NCBI RefSeq assembly: GCF_023065955.2
Contig: NW_026622875.1
Coordinates: forward strand, 14,549,001-14,613,000
Origin: Ursus arctos
Lineage: Eukaryota; Chordata; Mammalia; Carnivora; Ursidae
Direction of reading: 5' to 3'
Length of the DNA: 64,000 bases
A model generated the notes under the pieces. It was given only the letters and a program-made list of their open reading frames with translations. It was not told where the DNA came from and did no database searches. Position 1 is the stretch's first letter, and each line of letters begins with the position of its first letter. The translations under genes and the position numbers were made by a program. Shown one piece after another: positions 36,067 through 48,343 of this stretch.

Positions 36067-36489
36067 GAAAAGTACGACATGTACCTCCTACCATGATATC
36101 TTGGTTTAGTTGTAAAGGGGAACATCTAATTTTACATCTGTTCAACAATGACTTGTGATGGTATTGTTTATTTGATAACATCTGACTTCCTTGAGTGTAA
36201 CTACCAGTGTTCCTTATTTGGAATATTTGAGGAGGGATAGCATATAGATAGACAGATATCTTTTCTTTTGTACATAAGGTGAGGTGACAAGTTGCTGTTA
36301 ATCCACATCCCTTTGCTCTGTTTCCAAATAACCAACATGAAGAAGTGTCTCCAACTGGTGTGCCTCATTAGTACTTAAAATGAGTTTTCTCACAAAAATA
36401 AGGTCTATAAAATGGTGGGTAAATAGAGTTAAAATAGTAGAAAGAGAACTATGTTCCAGATACACCATGAATTAAATGGGCCTGGGAAG

Positions 36490-36535
36490 TTCCCGGGGGC
36501 AACAAACAAACAAACAAACAAAAACAAAAAAACCC
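36490..36535. repeat. (CAAA)n-type low-complexity tract
   Basis: A run of AAAC/CAAA units with a C-interrupted A tract follows 'gttcccgggggcaa'. Confidence 0.7.
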
Positions 36536-37099
36536 CAGAACAAACTGTAGGTGCTAATTTCTTGTAATTTAAGAACCTAGCTTCATTAGTAACTAATATA
36601 TTTTCTTATTTGAACTTTCGATTTTCATCTAAACATTCCCATATATTTTGCAATTCTCCCTTATTACTTGTTTCAGAGCTTTATGTATACCTAGGTTATA
36701 GATGCTTATGTTTATTCATATTCTGAGAAGCTCCTTTTTAACTTACTTTTCTAATATCATGTAGTTGCTAGTTCGCTATGAAGAGTGACTTGGGCCTTTG
36801 CTACTTTGTTTGCACATTACACATTTAATTTTAAGTATAAATTAGTATCCATACCGAGGGCTAACAAGAAATCAGAGTAACCATAAAAGAAATAAGGAAA
36901 ACCTATTGCCTAAAATATAATTTGTCTCTCTTTCCACCTTTTTATAGTTTTCATAGAAATTTCTTCCTGCCTATAAATATCACATGGATATTTAATGGAG
37001 CCATAGGAGAGCAATAAGCATGTTGAAAGGGAAAGGGTGAATTCTATGTCCTTTCAATTTTTATTGAGCGTGTTTACGAGAAGCTGTTGAGAAAAACTG

Positions 37100-37720
37100 T
37101 CCTAAGCACTTTAGACTCAGGAAGCAGAGGGCCGGAACCTGCTTTTGGTGATTTGAGTCACTGAAATGGGCCCCAGATCAAAGCACTGTAGCCTAAACGT
37201 TCAGCAGTAACATTCATTGCTCTTTAAAGGCTCTTTCAAAGAGATCCGCATGTTGATTACGCTATGGCAATGTGTGATCTGGGAGGAGGGGAATGAATGT
37301 AATGTATTATAAGCCTGAAGCAGGGAGGGGCTCCTGGGGAATCTGGAGACAAACTTTGATAGGAGAAAGGGGGAGGACTGAACAGGGCTGAACAAGAGAG
37401 AAATAACTGGCTGGAGTCCCCTTGACAAACCTGGAGCCCTAATGCCCACTTGTCAGTTTTGCTTAAGACTCCTCTCTAAGACTCCCATGTTCCAGTGGCA
37501 GCACCGTGCACTCCTATCTGTCAAGCCCACAAGGGGCCACCGAGGACAAACATGATTGTCCTGAAACCAATAAAGAGGAAGTAACGCCAGTTTCATTTTT
37601 TTGGTTCAAAAACTGGAAATGTTAATAGTCCTCTCCTCTCTGCCCCCTTCCCATTATGCTGGATTTGCTGTGTTATTAGTTTGGGTTTGGCTTGATTCCC
37701 CTGTTGTTAACAGGAGGATT
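37100..37720. other. Non-repetitive intronic block, possible conserved element
   Basis: This part of ANKUB1 intron 2 is of balanced base composition and matches no repeat family that I recognise. It contains 'gcatgttgattacgctatgg' near 37,247 and 'aatgtgtgatctgggagg'. Such islands in repeat-rich introns are often conserved regulatory DNA, but nothing here proves that. Confidence 0.25.
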
Positions 37721-38082
37721 TATATTTTTCCCAAACTTTCATCTTAACTCGACTTGAGAGCTATCAGTTCCACTTGCTTTCCTATTTAGATTGCAAAAGA
37801 AAAAAAAAAGGAAACTTTTTGTCACTTATATTTAGAACTTCCCTTTTTAAACAGTAAAAGTAAATACACATTTTTAAGTCAAACCACACAATGAAAAACA
37901 TAAAATGATAAGCAAAACATCCCCCCACCTTGAACTCAGTTCCATTCCCCAGAAATAACCTCTCAGAAAGGATTTTAAAAATTGACTGAAGGTTTAGAAA
38001 CCATAGCACTTCCAAATCAAAGCACAACATGATGGTAGAGTTGTTTCTCAACTAACGCCTCCATAAGTGCAGCTTGGATATA

Positions 38083-38220
38083 ATTATCAACACTGTTCTT
38101 GTGTTTCTGGGTCTGTAGACTAAGAAGAAGGGTCGCAAAACCCTGCCAAGTCTCCTTCATTTCACTCAAAGCAGGAGGACTCCTTAACAGTCTCAGGACA
38201 GAAGAACAGGAGTCAGACCA
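38083..38220 (+). repeat. Direct repeat, copy 1, upstream of ANKUB1 exon 3
   Basis: The copy starts attatcaacac and includes 'tctgggtctgtagacta', 'actcaaagcagga' and 'cctgccaagtct'. The same marks in the same order recur at 38,709-38,850. The copies are diverged, with small indels. Confidence 0.75.
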
Positions 38221-38235
38221 GAAATCAGGGAACTT

Positions 38236-38289
38236 AACTGGCCTTTGCTTTCATCCTTAGCACCCATGTCATGGAAGTTAGAGGCACTC
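38236..38289 (+). repeat. 54-bp element with inverted near-copy at 50,511
   Basis: The segment starts aactggcctttgctttcatc and ends ttagaggcactc. Its reverse complement occurs at 50,511-50,564 with only about three mismatches. The flanks do not match. Confidence 0.8.
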
Positions 38290-38374
38290 AGAGCCACCCT
38301 CCAAAATATTTTTCCCTCGTTCCAACCCCCAGACGGTGCTTATTCCTGAGTTTCCTCCTTTTCTTTTCCCTTAG

Positions 38375-38587
38375 GAAGAAGACAAGCCAACTCTCTATGT
38401 GTTTAATGCTGTGACCCAAGAGACAATGCCAGTGATGGAGAACACTTCCCTTCTTGGTAAAAAAGTGTCTGATCTGAGAACACTAATAGCTCTGAGATGT
38501 GGCTTCCCTGTGTCTTCTGTCTCTGGACCCCAGAGGGACTGGAGATGCATGACTGCAACACCCTCAGGGACTACCAAACAGACATCG
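38375..38587 (+). pseudogene. ANKUB1: ANKUB1 exon 3 with 4-nt deletion
   Basis: The frame opens [20 protein letters not shown] and continues to LRCGFPVS at 38,512-38,514. The homology then jumps frame: '[20 protein letters not shown]' starts at 38,518 in another frame. Only 5 nt (38,513-38,517) lie between the Val and Cys codons where the human protein has three residues. The exon is 213 nt against an expected 217. Staying in the original frame gives unrelated sequence that runs past the exon. Acceptor 'ttttcccttag' and donor ATCG|GTACTC are present. Confidence 0.85.
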
Positions 38588-38708
38588 GTACTCCCACAAT
38601 ATTCAATACCAGCTACTGCTCAGCACTCTGGTTCTTTGATACCAGACTGGCAACAAATGGAGGAGTTCTTTCCAAACTAAAACTTCTGTAACCTCAGTGG
38701 GGATGGAA

Positions 38709-38850
38709 ATTATCAACACCCCTCTCTGGTATCTGGGTCTGTAGACTAAAAAATTAGAAATGTCCCACAGACCTGCCATGTCTTGTTCTCTTTACTCAAA
38801 GCAGGATAACTTATAAATATCCTCAGGCTAGAGAAGCAAGACACAGACCA
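38709..38850 (+). repeat. Direct repeat, copy 2, downstream of ANKUB1 exon 3
   Basis: This is the partner of the copy at 38,083-38,220, with 'attatcaacacc', 'tctgggtctgtagacta', 'actcaaagcagga' and 'agaccag' in matching order. It begins about 120 bp after the exon. Confidence 0.75.
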
Positions 38851-38859
38851 GTTTATATT

Positions 38860-40072
38860 TTTCTCTTTCAAAATATATTTCAAGAATACATAGAAGCAAG
38901 TTCAAGTACACATTCTTTTTCTTCCTTTTAACACAGTGGTAGCGTATGATAAACACTGTCCTGAGCTTGCTTTATGCAATCTCATTTTAAAATACTGTTG
39001 GTTATATTAATATTTTAAATAGTGTGAAGCGGATACTGTGCAGTATCCCTGATGGATAGATTAGTGAGCTGGCATTCATCCCTGATGGACAGATTACAAC
39101 CTTTCTCTAAATATTATACTTCCAGGTTGTGTCTGCAATAGCCATATACCATTAAAACAAATTCAAAGGACTGTCAGATTATTTTAACCCTATTGGAAAA
39201 TGGTTCAGACCTTATAGAAAATCTTGCTTGAAGTGAATGAATCTTTGCTGACAATCAGCAGAACTTCAGGTAATGTTGTGCTGTCACATTTGTTGCAATG
39301 GGATTTGAGTTCTCCCAATTTATAGTAGGGCTTTGTAAACATTGTTGAATTAAGCAGTTTTGCTTTTTACAACTGCTAAATTTGCATTTATTGTTACTTC
39401 TCCTGACTATTATATTTGCTTATTCTTTCATGATATTTTTAATTGAGGCTTTCAAAACTTTGACATCATTTATCATCCCTGTTTTCGATCAAAGGAAGTG
39501 ATGTTCTAGGATTTGTCCCCAGAGTCCCTCACAGTAAAGCACATACTGCTTTGCATGCTTGCCAGGGGATCAGCCCTGCCCAGAACATGGTGGGGCTTAC
39601 ATGAGTAAGGACACATAAGAGACATTTGTCTCCAAGTAATTTATGATCTAGTTATTTAATGAAACACAAAAGGATACATAAAAAAAATTAGGGTGACTGC
39701 TCTTTAGGCCTATGCTGCTCAGACCATGATGTAACAGTTTAGAACTAGGGCTAGAAGAGACTTTAGAAATGGCTTGGACCAAACCCAAATTTTTACAGAT
39801 TTAAAGAAAGCAAAAATGTTCCAGATGGTTAAGGGTGTGTGAAGGACAACACACAGGCCTCCTAAAATAACCCTCTGGGAATGAGGGTTTTCAAATGTCA
39901 GGTTAGGGGCTCAAGCATGACCAGAGTAGAATTCTTTGGCCACCATGAGAACACAGGGCATAGGAGGAGAGGCAAGGAAAGAAGAGCCTCGAAGAGAAGA
40001 GAGGAAAAGTCTTTGGTTGGCTTCATATCTTCAGCGAAAGTATCCATAGCATTCCTCAAGCAGCCAGCCCAC
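38860..40072. other. ANKUB1 intron 3, left part, no named feature
   Basis: AT-rich intronic sequence. No exon, and no repeat that I can assign with confidence. Confidence 0.35.
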
Positions 40073-40276
40073 CTTTTTTTTTTTAAAGATTTTATTCATT
40101 TTTTTTTTCATTTGAGAGAGAGAGAGAGAAAGAGAGTGAGTGTGGGGAGGGAGAGGGAGAAGAGACCCCACCCCCTCTGCTGAGCAGGGATCCTGACACA
40201 GGGCTCCATCCCAGGACCCTGAGATCATGACCTGAGCAGAAGGCAGATGCTTAACCTACTGAGCCACCCAGGCACC
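40073..40276 (-). mobile_element. CAN-SINE
   Basis: Antisense SINE with two T-runs and a GA repeat, ending gccacccaggcacc. The duplication ccagcccac lies at 40,064-40,072 and 40,277-40,285. Confidence 0.94.
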
Positions 40277-40509
40277 CCAGCCCACGTTTTTTAACTAGAG
40301 GGTAAAGAAGTTCTTGATCAGCCTATCTTCCAGTTCTCCTCTTCCCAGTCAATGAGTCATCCCTGATGCGATCAGGAGTTGAACCTTGACCCCTTTCCAA
40401 AGGCAGTGGAAAATCAGAAGGTCTCTGAGAAGCAGTCAAGTTCATGTTGAAAATCAAGGACTTATGTAGCTCAGTTAGTCACTGGACATATCAGCTCATA
40501 TAAAAACAC

Positions 40510-41720
40510 ACAGAACTGCCTCTTCACTCGGAGCATTCATAATAAAGTGGTAGAAATAAGACATGCAAATATACTTAGTTACAGCAGTAAGTCAGCTCAA
40601 CGTAGGCTGAAGGGCATTCTGGAGAATGTGGGCGTGCTCACACAAAGATGTGAGAAATATGGATCATCTGAAAGGGAAGACATTCTGGGCTTCTAAACCA
40701 GAGAAAAACACAAGCCACAGGTTCATGAATATGGGCTTAATCCAGTGAAGACAAATATCAGGAAATTTCCGAAAAGTGGAGGCGCCTCACTGAGACCAAT
40801 CAGAAACACAACTGAGGTCAGATTGAGAAGGGTCTTAGGGGAGGCGACAGAGCACAGGCTTCATATGTTTGCAACCAGAGCCATGTACATTCTGGAACAG
40901 AAGCGTTTTAACAGAAGTTTAATCTTGTAGCAAGCAGCATGAAATATAAAAAAGACTGAGGGGAGAAGCAAGGTGATATGCCAACAGGCACTTTTGAGAA
41001 TCCCAGTATTAACTAATTCCACTAGCAATGGACAAGAGAGACGAATCTGAGAAACCCAGAAAGTAGGGAAAGGATGTCAAGGTGAATCACATTTAAGAAG
41101 AGGGAAGACCAAGGCTCTGACACTAGGACTGCGGTGGTGAAATTGGGAAAGGAGTTTATGCTTTGGGTCCTAAACTTTAGATATAAAGAAACGCAGAGAG
41201 TAAGTTTTTTCCCTAAAAGTTACTCTGCTAATTAGTGGCAAAGCTGTAAGTCCAACTGACGTCTTCTGATTCTCTTCCACGACAAACATGGAGCAAAAGC
41301 TTAGTGGTGGGTTCCGTTAGCAGATGTTGCTGTAGGCACCCTGCCATGGAGTCAGGGACTAAGCCCTGTGAGACGTGCTTTCCTTAGAGAGTATATACAG
41401 AGAGAAACATGCCAAGGGCCAAGGGCCAATAGTGAGGGCATGTTGAAGTTAGGGCAAGTAGACAGGAGTCGGAAAATGAGACAGGCAAAGCTGTGAGAGG
41501 TGGGAGGAAAAGTGGAACTTTGCATTGTCACAGATGACAAAGAAGAGACTGTTTTTAGGACGCTGGTAAAAGACCAAAGACAATATCTGAGAAAAATCTT
41601 TTGATTTGGCTTAAAGTTCATTGGTGAACCCAGATAGAGCAGTTTTAATAACGTGGGTGGAGACAGAAAGATTGCAGGGATTAAGATCAGTAATAAGAGG
41701 ATAAAGGGATTTTTTGGTGG
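40510..41720 (-). repeat. Probable old L2-type LINE pieces
   Basis: The text resembles the antisense 3' region of old L2-type LINEs: 'ctgaagggcattctggagaa', 'aggggaggcgacagagcac', 'tactctgctaattagtggca' and 'gtgacatttgagc'-like phrases. The family and limits are uncertain, and unrelated sequence is mixed in. Confidence 0.3.
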
Positions 41721-41896
41721 TAGAATATTTAATGATTAACTTTTCAAGAATTTAAAAAAAAATAACATTCCTTAATATATGTGATTTTATGACTTGAGGC
41801 TTAGTGGCACATCATATAGGTCCAACACACATACACCCCTTTTCTTGTATCACCGTATATGGGACAAATGTTCATTTTAGCCTCATTTCTAGGTCT

Positions 41897-42114
41897 TTTT
41901 TTTTTTTTTTAAGGATTTTATTTATTTATTTGACAGAGAGAGAGACAGCCAGCTAGAGACGTTACACAAGCGGGGCGGGGGCGGGGGAGTGGGAGAGGAA
42001 GAAGCAGGCTCCCAGCGAGCAGGGAGCTCGATGTGGGGCTCGATCCCAGGACTCTGGGATCACGCCCTGAGCAGAAGGCAGATGCTTAACGACTGAGCCA
42101 CCCAGGCACCCCCT
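41897..42114 (-). mobile_element. CAN-SINE, young
   Basis: Antisense SINE with 'gacagccagctagagac', a short GCGGGG expansion near 41,971 and an end of gccacccaggcacccc. Flanks resemble atttctag(g)tct on both sides. Confidence 0.93.
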
Positions 42115-42479
42115 GATTTCTAGTTCTTAAATCTCTATCCTGACTTTTGCTTTCCTCTTGCTTATCTACATGACTGTCTGCTAGTTACTCTGTCTATATT
42201 TTCTATATGCTTAAAAACTGACATGAATCCTTTCTGGAACAAGCCTTTGTACCTAACAAATGAGTGAATGAATAAATGCCTTTCCTTTACAGAATGCTGC
42301 CATTGGTATATGCCAATGGTAAATGCCTCATGGCACGTATTCATGGCCAGAATGAGCAATCACATCTGAGAGACTGTTCCAGTCCTTGCAGTTCAGACCC
42401 TGACATCTCAGCTAGCTCCAAGGCCCCTCTACCAGTGCTTAGGCCCCTTGGAGATTTACCATGCTATTTTAACTCCTTT

Positions 42480-42595
42480 TACAAGTGAGAAAACAGACTC
42501 ATAGAAGTTAAATGACTTGCTCAAGGTCATACTGCCAAGAAATGGTAATCACACACTCAGAACTGGGTTCTTTCCAACAATTTATACTGCCAACC
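42480..42595 (-). repeat. MIR fossil
   Basis: 'aagtgagaaaacagactcat', 'aaatgacttgctcaaggtca' and 'tcagaactgggttctttcc' are in antisense MIR order. Confidence 0.65.
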
Positions 42596-42599
42596 TAGA

Positions 42600-44520
42600 A
42601 TGTTTTTATCGATATCTACTTTTATTGGTACTCTTTAAGTTCTGATCAATGTTTTGTTTTGTTTCCCATTAGGGGAAACCCATACCAGAGAAATGATTTC
42701 CATATTCAGGAAGAAAAAATCTCAAATCAAATAGGCAGATATTGACCTCAAAGTAGTATCCCCCTCTCCCCCAGGGATACAGGGACCACATGGGGAGAGG
42801 TTGGAGACAAGTCCCTAGAATGGACTCTGTTGCTCATACCCACTTTCCTGCATGGCTTGGCACGGTGATGGGTTTGCAAGTAGAGAGTGAGCAGATCCAG
42901 GTTTTGTAAATATATACAATCTTGGGGACTTCTTTAAAAAAAACAAAATTAAGAATAGAGAATTCAAAAATTCATGTAGTGAGAGGCCCTGAAGCTTACG
43001 TCTCATTAGTTTTACTTTCATCTCGGTTATAGATATAGTTAATATAGATATAGTTAAGTTGTATTTCCTGGAGCAATGTAGCATTTTTCAAGTAAATTTC
43101 TATTTTCCAACAGAATTCCTAAGCTTACGAAGGAATTTTACATGTGACCAAAAAAGGCATTACAAAACAATTGGGACGGAAAGATTATCCAATAAATGGT
43201 GCTGGTTAACTTGCTTAGAAGTTCTCTGGATATTCAAAAGTTGAACATTAAGAGAAAAACCAGCCATCATTACCTTTGTTCTTTGAGAACTTAGACTGCT
43301 TCATTGCAAGGAACTGAAATTGATAGTTACAACACCTGTTACAATTGCTCCTAGATAGGAAATTTAAGCAGAATAAAATACAGGGCTCGATGGAGGTGCC
43401 CTACTGCTGATGAGGATTTAAATCGTATAGGCTTCTCTGTAGTTTTCAGAAACAGAGTTCATCAACAGTAGACAGGTTGAGCTAGGAAGAGCTGAGATCC
43501 CGAGGCTGGATAACCACTTAGGGAAGGGCAGATGGGCCAGGAAGAGGGAAGTTAGTCTCAAATAAGTCCTGCTGGTGGGAGCCCTGGGATAGGCAGGCAG
43601 ATCAGTCTGCAACTAGATGCAGGAAGGCAGAGGCTGACCTCAGGGAGATACAGCAGGGACCTGGTGGGTGAATCACAGCATAGCATCAAGGTAGCAGATA
43701 AATAAATAAATGAATGACATAAGAGGTGAAAAACTAGACAAGCTGGTTGTTGACATCAGAGGCTCTGACAACATGTAACAGAAATCTAACCCCAGAAATG
43801 GGGGTTCAGAGTAGGAACTTCAGTTCCAGGCTCAGAGAACAGATGGACCTCAGTTCTGAAACCCAAAAGGTAGGGTAGGATACAGGCACTCATGCCCTGG
43901 GGCACAAAGTGAGGGCTTGTTCAGGAGGAATAGAGCAAGTTACTAGAACTGAGACAATATCTGAGCAGGATGAACAGGAACACCAACTTCCCACCTGAGC
44001 CTGGAATCTTAACATATTCCCTCTTACTGGAATTAAGATTATTCTCAGGGCCTAACGCTTGGCTGGTTCTTCAAAACGGACGCTGTGTGGCCTCAGCTGT
44101 GGATGACCAAAGAGGCTGGGGTACAATGCCAAGCAAGGTTTTCAATACTAATTTATTTTTATAGTAAACTACAAACATAGCAAATCATTTAAGTCAGAAG
44201 ATGAAATAAATGCAATTTGAACAGTGTTTAAAGTCCCTTGTTTCCAATGTTACCCATAGAAATCAAACCTTTAAATAAGAAAATTAAGTACAGCAAGAAG
44301 CTTTAGAGAAACTAAATCTATGGTGTCAAGGATGATAAATACCAGCAAGTATTTATTATGAACCTACTATGTGTCTGAGCCTGAGGATATGTATGGATAA
44401 GCAAAGTCATGCATATACCCCCAGGTCCTACTGCCAATGCCATCATATTGATTCAGAGGCAGCCAGCCAATCTACAGATTGTCCAATGACATCAGCCAAT
44501 TAAATTCTTGCTTGGAGACA
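42600..44520. other. ANKUB1 intron 3, no exon seen
   Basis: Mixed unique sequence. The ORFs here show no recognisable domain and no splice-flanked coding segment was found. Confidence 0.35.
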
Positions 44521-44529
44521 AAGATTACA

Positions 44530-44815
44530 TAGAGGACAGGAATGTAGGCACAAGAGCCAGATTGCCTAGGTACAACTCTTGATTTCACTACTTACTGGGT
44601 ATGTAAAACCCGGGCAAGTAACTTAATCTCATAGTGCCTTAGTTTCCCCAACTGTCAAACGGAGACAATAATACAAACCACACTTAGGATCGTCGTAAAT
44701 TTTAAATTAGCTTATTCATGTAAAGTACTTAGAATAACGTAGAGCATGTAATAAGCATTCAGTGAATAGTAGCTATTGATATTCAATATATTATTATTAT
44801 TAATTATTATTAGTC
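44530..44815 (+). repeat. MIR, fairly complete
   Basis: Sense MIR in full order: 'aagagccagattgcctaggt', 'cactacttactgggtatg', 'cgggcaagtaacttaatctc', 'tagtttccccaactgtcaa', 'taaagtacttagaataa', then 'taataagcattcagtgaata'. A short ATT repeat follows. Confidence 0.85.
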
Positions 44816-45275
44816 TTGTGAATTCAAACTGGGAAATACAGAGAGACAAAACTGGTTACCAGTATGGGCAGAAAATGCATGGTGCCATGAAGAAAGGTTG
44901 GGTCGTGGCAAAGCGATGTTGCATGCCGACCTCAGTTACGGTAGGACGGAAACTGTAAGGGAGCAGCAAGGCAGCCTGTCAGCAGAGAAAGTGAGAAGAC
45001 ACAAAGAGATACAGAGGGCTTGAGAGAGAGAGAGATCCTGGAGCCCATGGGCAAGATGGGGAGTGGCCCACCTTGAGAGGTGCCTTTGTTCCTGATGTAT
45101 AGCTAATCTGGCCATTGTCTCAGTATAATAAACCACATATTCCTGAGGGTCTCCTTGCAACCCAAAAGCATAACTAGGACAGAGCCCACAGACTGGATGA
45201 GACATGATGCTTGGGCTCAGAGAGTTCTCCATCAGCGTTTACAAACTAGCAATTCCAAAGCCGAAATGTATTTTC

Positions 45276-45475
45276 TTTTTTTAAAGATTTTATTTGGTTA
45301 TTTGACACAGAGAGAGAGAGAGAACACAAGCAGGGGAGCAGCCAGCAGAGGGAGAGGGAGAAGCAGGCTTCCCACTGAGCAGGGAGCCAGATGCTGGGCT
45401 CTATCCCAGGACCCGGGGATCATGACCTCAGCCGAAGGCAGATGCTTAAGGGACTGAGCCACCCAGGCACCCCCA
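45276..45475 (-). mobile_element. CAN-SINE
   Basis: Antisense SINE ending gccacccaggcaccccc. The duplication gaaatgtattttc lies at 45,263-45,275 and 45,476-45,488. Confidence 0.96.
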
Positions 45476-45799
45476 GAAATGTATTTTCAGTGATAAAGAG
45501 TTTCAACATACATTATGGTAACCAGTTGAGGGATCCTTCTAACTATTGCAGAGGTGAGACAGTAACATACTTAAGAAGAGCTTCCCGGAGGAGGTGATAC
45601 CAGTTTATGTTGCATCACAAACTATTGGTAGGAGGGTGTGTGGAAGATCACAAGAATTCAGACACCAAAAGAGCAGCAAAAGCAGAAGCCCCAAGGCCAG
45701 AGATAGCCTGGTGTGCACGTGGAAGTGCAGGACAGCCTGTTGGGCTGCTAAGGGTTAGGAGGGCAGTACATGGCCAAAATGGATTTGGGGAATAGGGTA

Positions 45800-47060
45800 G
45801 AATTTCATTCAACAAATATTTATTGATTACCCACCATGAGCCAGCACCATTGAGGAAAGTGGGCATAATGCTGTGAGCAAGGGTAATACGATTTCCTACC
45901 CTCTTGAAGCTTGCCGTTCAGTGGGAAACATAAGCATCATTAAGGAAACAGAAAAATAGTGAATTTTAAATAGAAATAAGAACTCTAAAGTAAAAAGAAA
46001 ACAGGATATGGTAACAGAGAGTTACGTAGTAATGTGGGGGGAGGCTATTTTAGATGGTGACATTTGAGCGGAGACCGAAATAAAGAGATGGGGAAGCTGG
46101 TGGGAGCTTCCAGAAGTTGATTTAGGTGAAAGATCATGGGGGCCTGAAATAGGGTGGAACTGGTAAGATGGAGGCAAGGAAATGGTTCTTAAACCTTCAC
46201 AAGATAAACTTTACAGGCCTTAGCTATTGTACAGATGTAGGGCACGAGAAAGGGAAGGACGAGGACCAACTCCTAAATGTCTAGCTGAGATAACAAGGAA
46301 GATAGTGGTGCCACAAACTGAGATGAAAGATGATGAGTTGTCTTTCAGAACAATGGGGTCATAGTGCAGTCCCTTAGATGGTGATGTCCCCAGCAGGGGG
46401 AATCTGGAGCTGGAGCAGAGGCCTGGCGTGGAGGTTTGCACTTGGGAATGAGTGCCATGTGGCTGCTCAGTGAAGCCAGCAGGGTCACCGAGATTGCCTG
46501 TTGGGCAGCCAACAAGTATTTAAGGAGTACTCACCAAGTACCGGGGTGTGTGGCAAGTCTTGAAGGAGCTTTCTTTTTAGTGGGGACATGAAAAAAAAAA
46601 ATCTCCAAACAAGAAAAATGATTTGAAGTACTGATGACAGGAGCTATGAAGAAGTTAAAGTAAAGTCATAGGATAAAGGGTAATGGAGTGGAGGGAGGCA
46701 GTGGTGGCCGAGAGGGTCCTCTGTAAGGACATGATGCTTGAATTGAAAACTGAATAAGAAGGACACTGTTCTGTGAAAATCTGGATGAAGACCCTTTGAA
46801 GCAAAAGAAATTATGTCCTTAAGTCTTGAGATGGGAGTGAAGTTGGTGTATCTGAAAGACAGGTGAAAGGTCAGAGTGGCTAGAATGGAGTGAGTGAGGC
46901 AGGCGGGAGGGAGGTGAGAGGTGAGGGCAGGCTAGATAGGAAGGAGATCGGGCTTTATCCTGAGGGAATGTGTAAAGAAAGAAGAGAAGGTTGTGTAAAG
47001 AAGACTTCTGAAAACACCACCCTGAAGAACAAAGGGAATGTAGTGCCACAGAGAGCAGAC
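45800..47060 (-). repeat. L2-type LINE fossil (antisense)
   Basis: The text 'caacaaatatttattgatta', 'ccaccatgagccagcacc', 'acgatttcctaccctcttga', 'ttttagatggtgacatttga' and later 'ggcaggctagatagg' follows the antisense L2-type 3' region. At least two such fossils may be joined here. Confidence 0.5.
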
Positions 47061-47161
47061 CAGGAGAGGGTAACTGATACGTTCTCCAGTAGCAATGAAC
47101 ATATTACTTTTGTGTAATTACACAGAATGGCTATTTTGCAATGGATAAAACGAAAGGATCA

Positions 47162-47370
47162 GGGGCGCCTGGGTGGCTCAATTGGTTAAGTGTCTGCTTC
47201 GGCTCAGGTCATGATCCTGGGGTCCTGGGATCGAGTCCCACATCGGGCTCCCTGCAGGGAGCCTGCTTCTCCCTCTCCCTCTGCCTGCAGCTCCCCCTGT
47301 TCATGCACGTGCTCTCTCTCTCTGTCAAATAAATAAATAACATCTTTAAAAAAACAAAACAAAACATGAT
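47162..47370 (+). mobile_element. CAN-SINE
   Basis: Sense SINE 'ggggcgcctgggtggctcaa' with AAATAAATAA and an A/C-rich tail. The flank aggatca lies at 47,155-47,161 and 47,371-47,377. Confidence 0.94.
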
Positions 47371-47791
47371 AGGATCATTCAACTCCACCTACAGTCCGCT
47401 TGTGAGCTAAAGGCCCCAAAAGCCCATTACTCCTGCCACAGTTTCTTTAGTTTCCTCTTTCAACGTAATGGTTTTAGTTTACATGGTGATGTATCTATCA
47501 GCATGGAATCATTGTCCACAGGACTGTTTTAAGATAACTGCAGCAAATATTTCAGCGTTATATGCAATCACCATGCAGATGAGAAAATGGAAGTGCACAG
47601 AAACTAAATGGCTTTTCAAGTCGATGCAGGCCTAAGCTGAAAATAGCTTCCCTATCTACTTATTCCAAGGTGACTTTTCAGTTTGCGTCTAGCTTATGCC
47701 TCTGCTTGGAAAAAGCTATCCTTAGAAGTTTTATGGACTGCCAAACCACAGTGATGGACTGGAACCATTAACGGCCTCTCTTGATCCACAG

Positions 47792-47907
47792 GCACAACAC
47801 TTCGTTTGGACATCTGGGATGGATGGAAGGAATTTCTGATGGGTTGTCTTCTGGGACAAAAACTTAAAAGTCCAATGCTGTTTATCAAATGAAGGACCAG
47901 TACTCAA
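47792..47907 (+). pseudogene. ANKUB1: ANKUB1 exon 4 with single-A insertion
   Basis: After the acceptor 'ttgatccacag' the frame reads [20 protein letters not shown] up to GQKLK at 47,868. The run of four A (47,866-47,869) has one too many. The expected VQ...LSNEGPVLK continues one base later (GTC at 47,870). Unshifted, the frame hits TGA at 47,890-47,892. The exon is 116 nt against an expected 115. The donor is CAA|GTACAG. A single-base run error in the assembly could mimic this one change. Confidence 0.82.
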
Positions 47908-48343
47908 GTACAGAGATAAAGCAAATGCTAAATTAAGTAATTTTTACCAAACTTCCATAGGGCGTTGAGTCTGCAATTCAGTCTGTAGCCAGGTTGCTGC
48001 ACCATGTCAGTTCCACTGAGCATGTCTCAACCAGATGTTATTATTGAGATATTTGCTGGGATAAGATAGTGGGCATGTCACCAAGGCTGACAGCCTTTGG
48101 TGACGGATTGCAATTCAGGTAGACTTTCCTCAAGAAATGCTAACTATTTAAATGAGTGACTTCAGTTTGGTCTGGAAATCAGACTATTCACAGCACTTTT
48201 AAAACCTATCAGAGTAAGTACCTTGTCACCTTCATATTCAATTATTCTAAAAAGCACTAACTGCTAACTGATTGGCTGAAAATTCTGGCTCCCTCTTCCT
48301 AAGCTCCCAAGTAATTTTTCAAACTGCTTTTATTACAAGTCTT

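Noticed and set aside
38375..38680. Reading the exon 3 frame on to its stop as a new C-terminus for ANKUB1
   Set aside because: The frame after 38,514 has no homology and crosses a good donor at 38,588. The other frame carries the family sequence, so a deletion explains it better.
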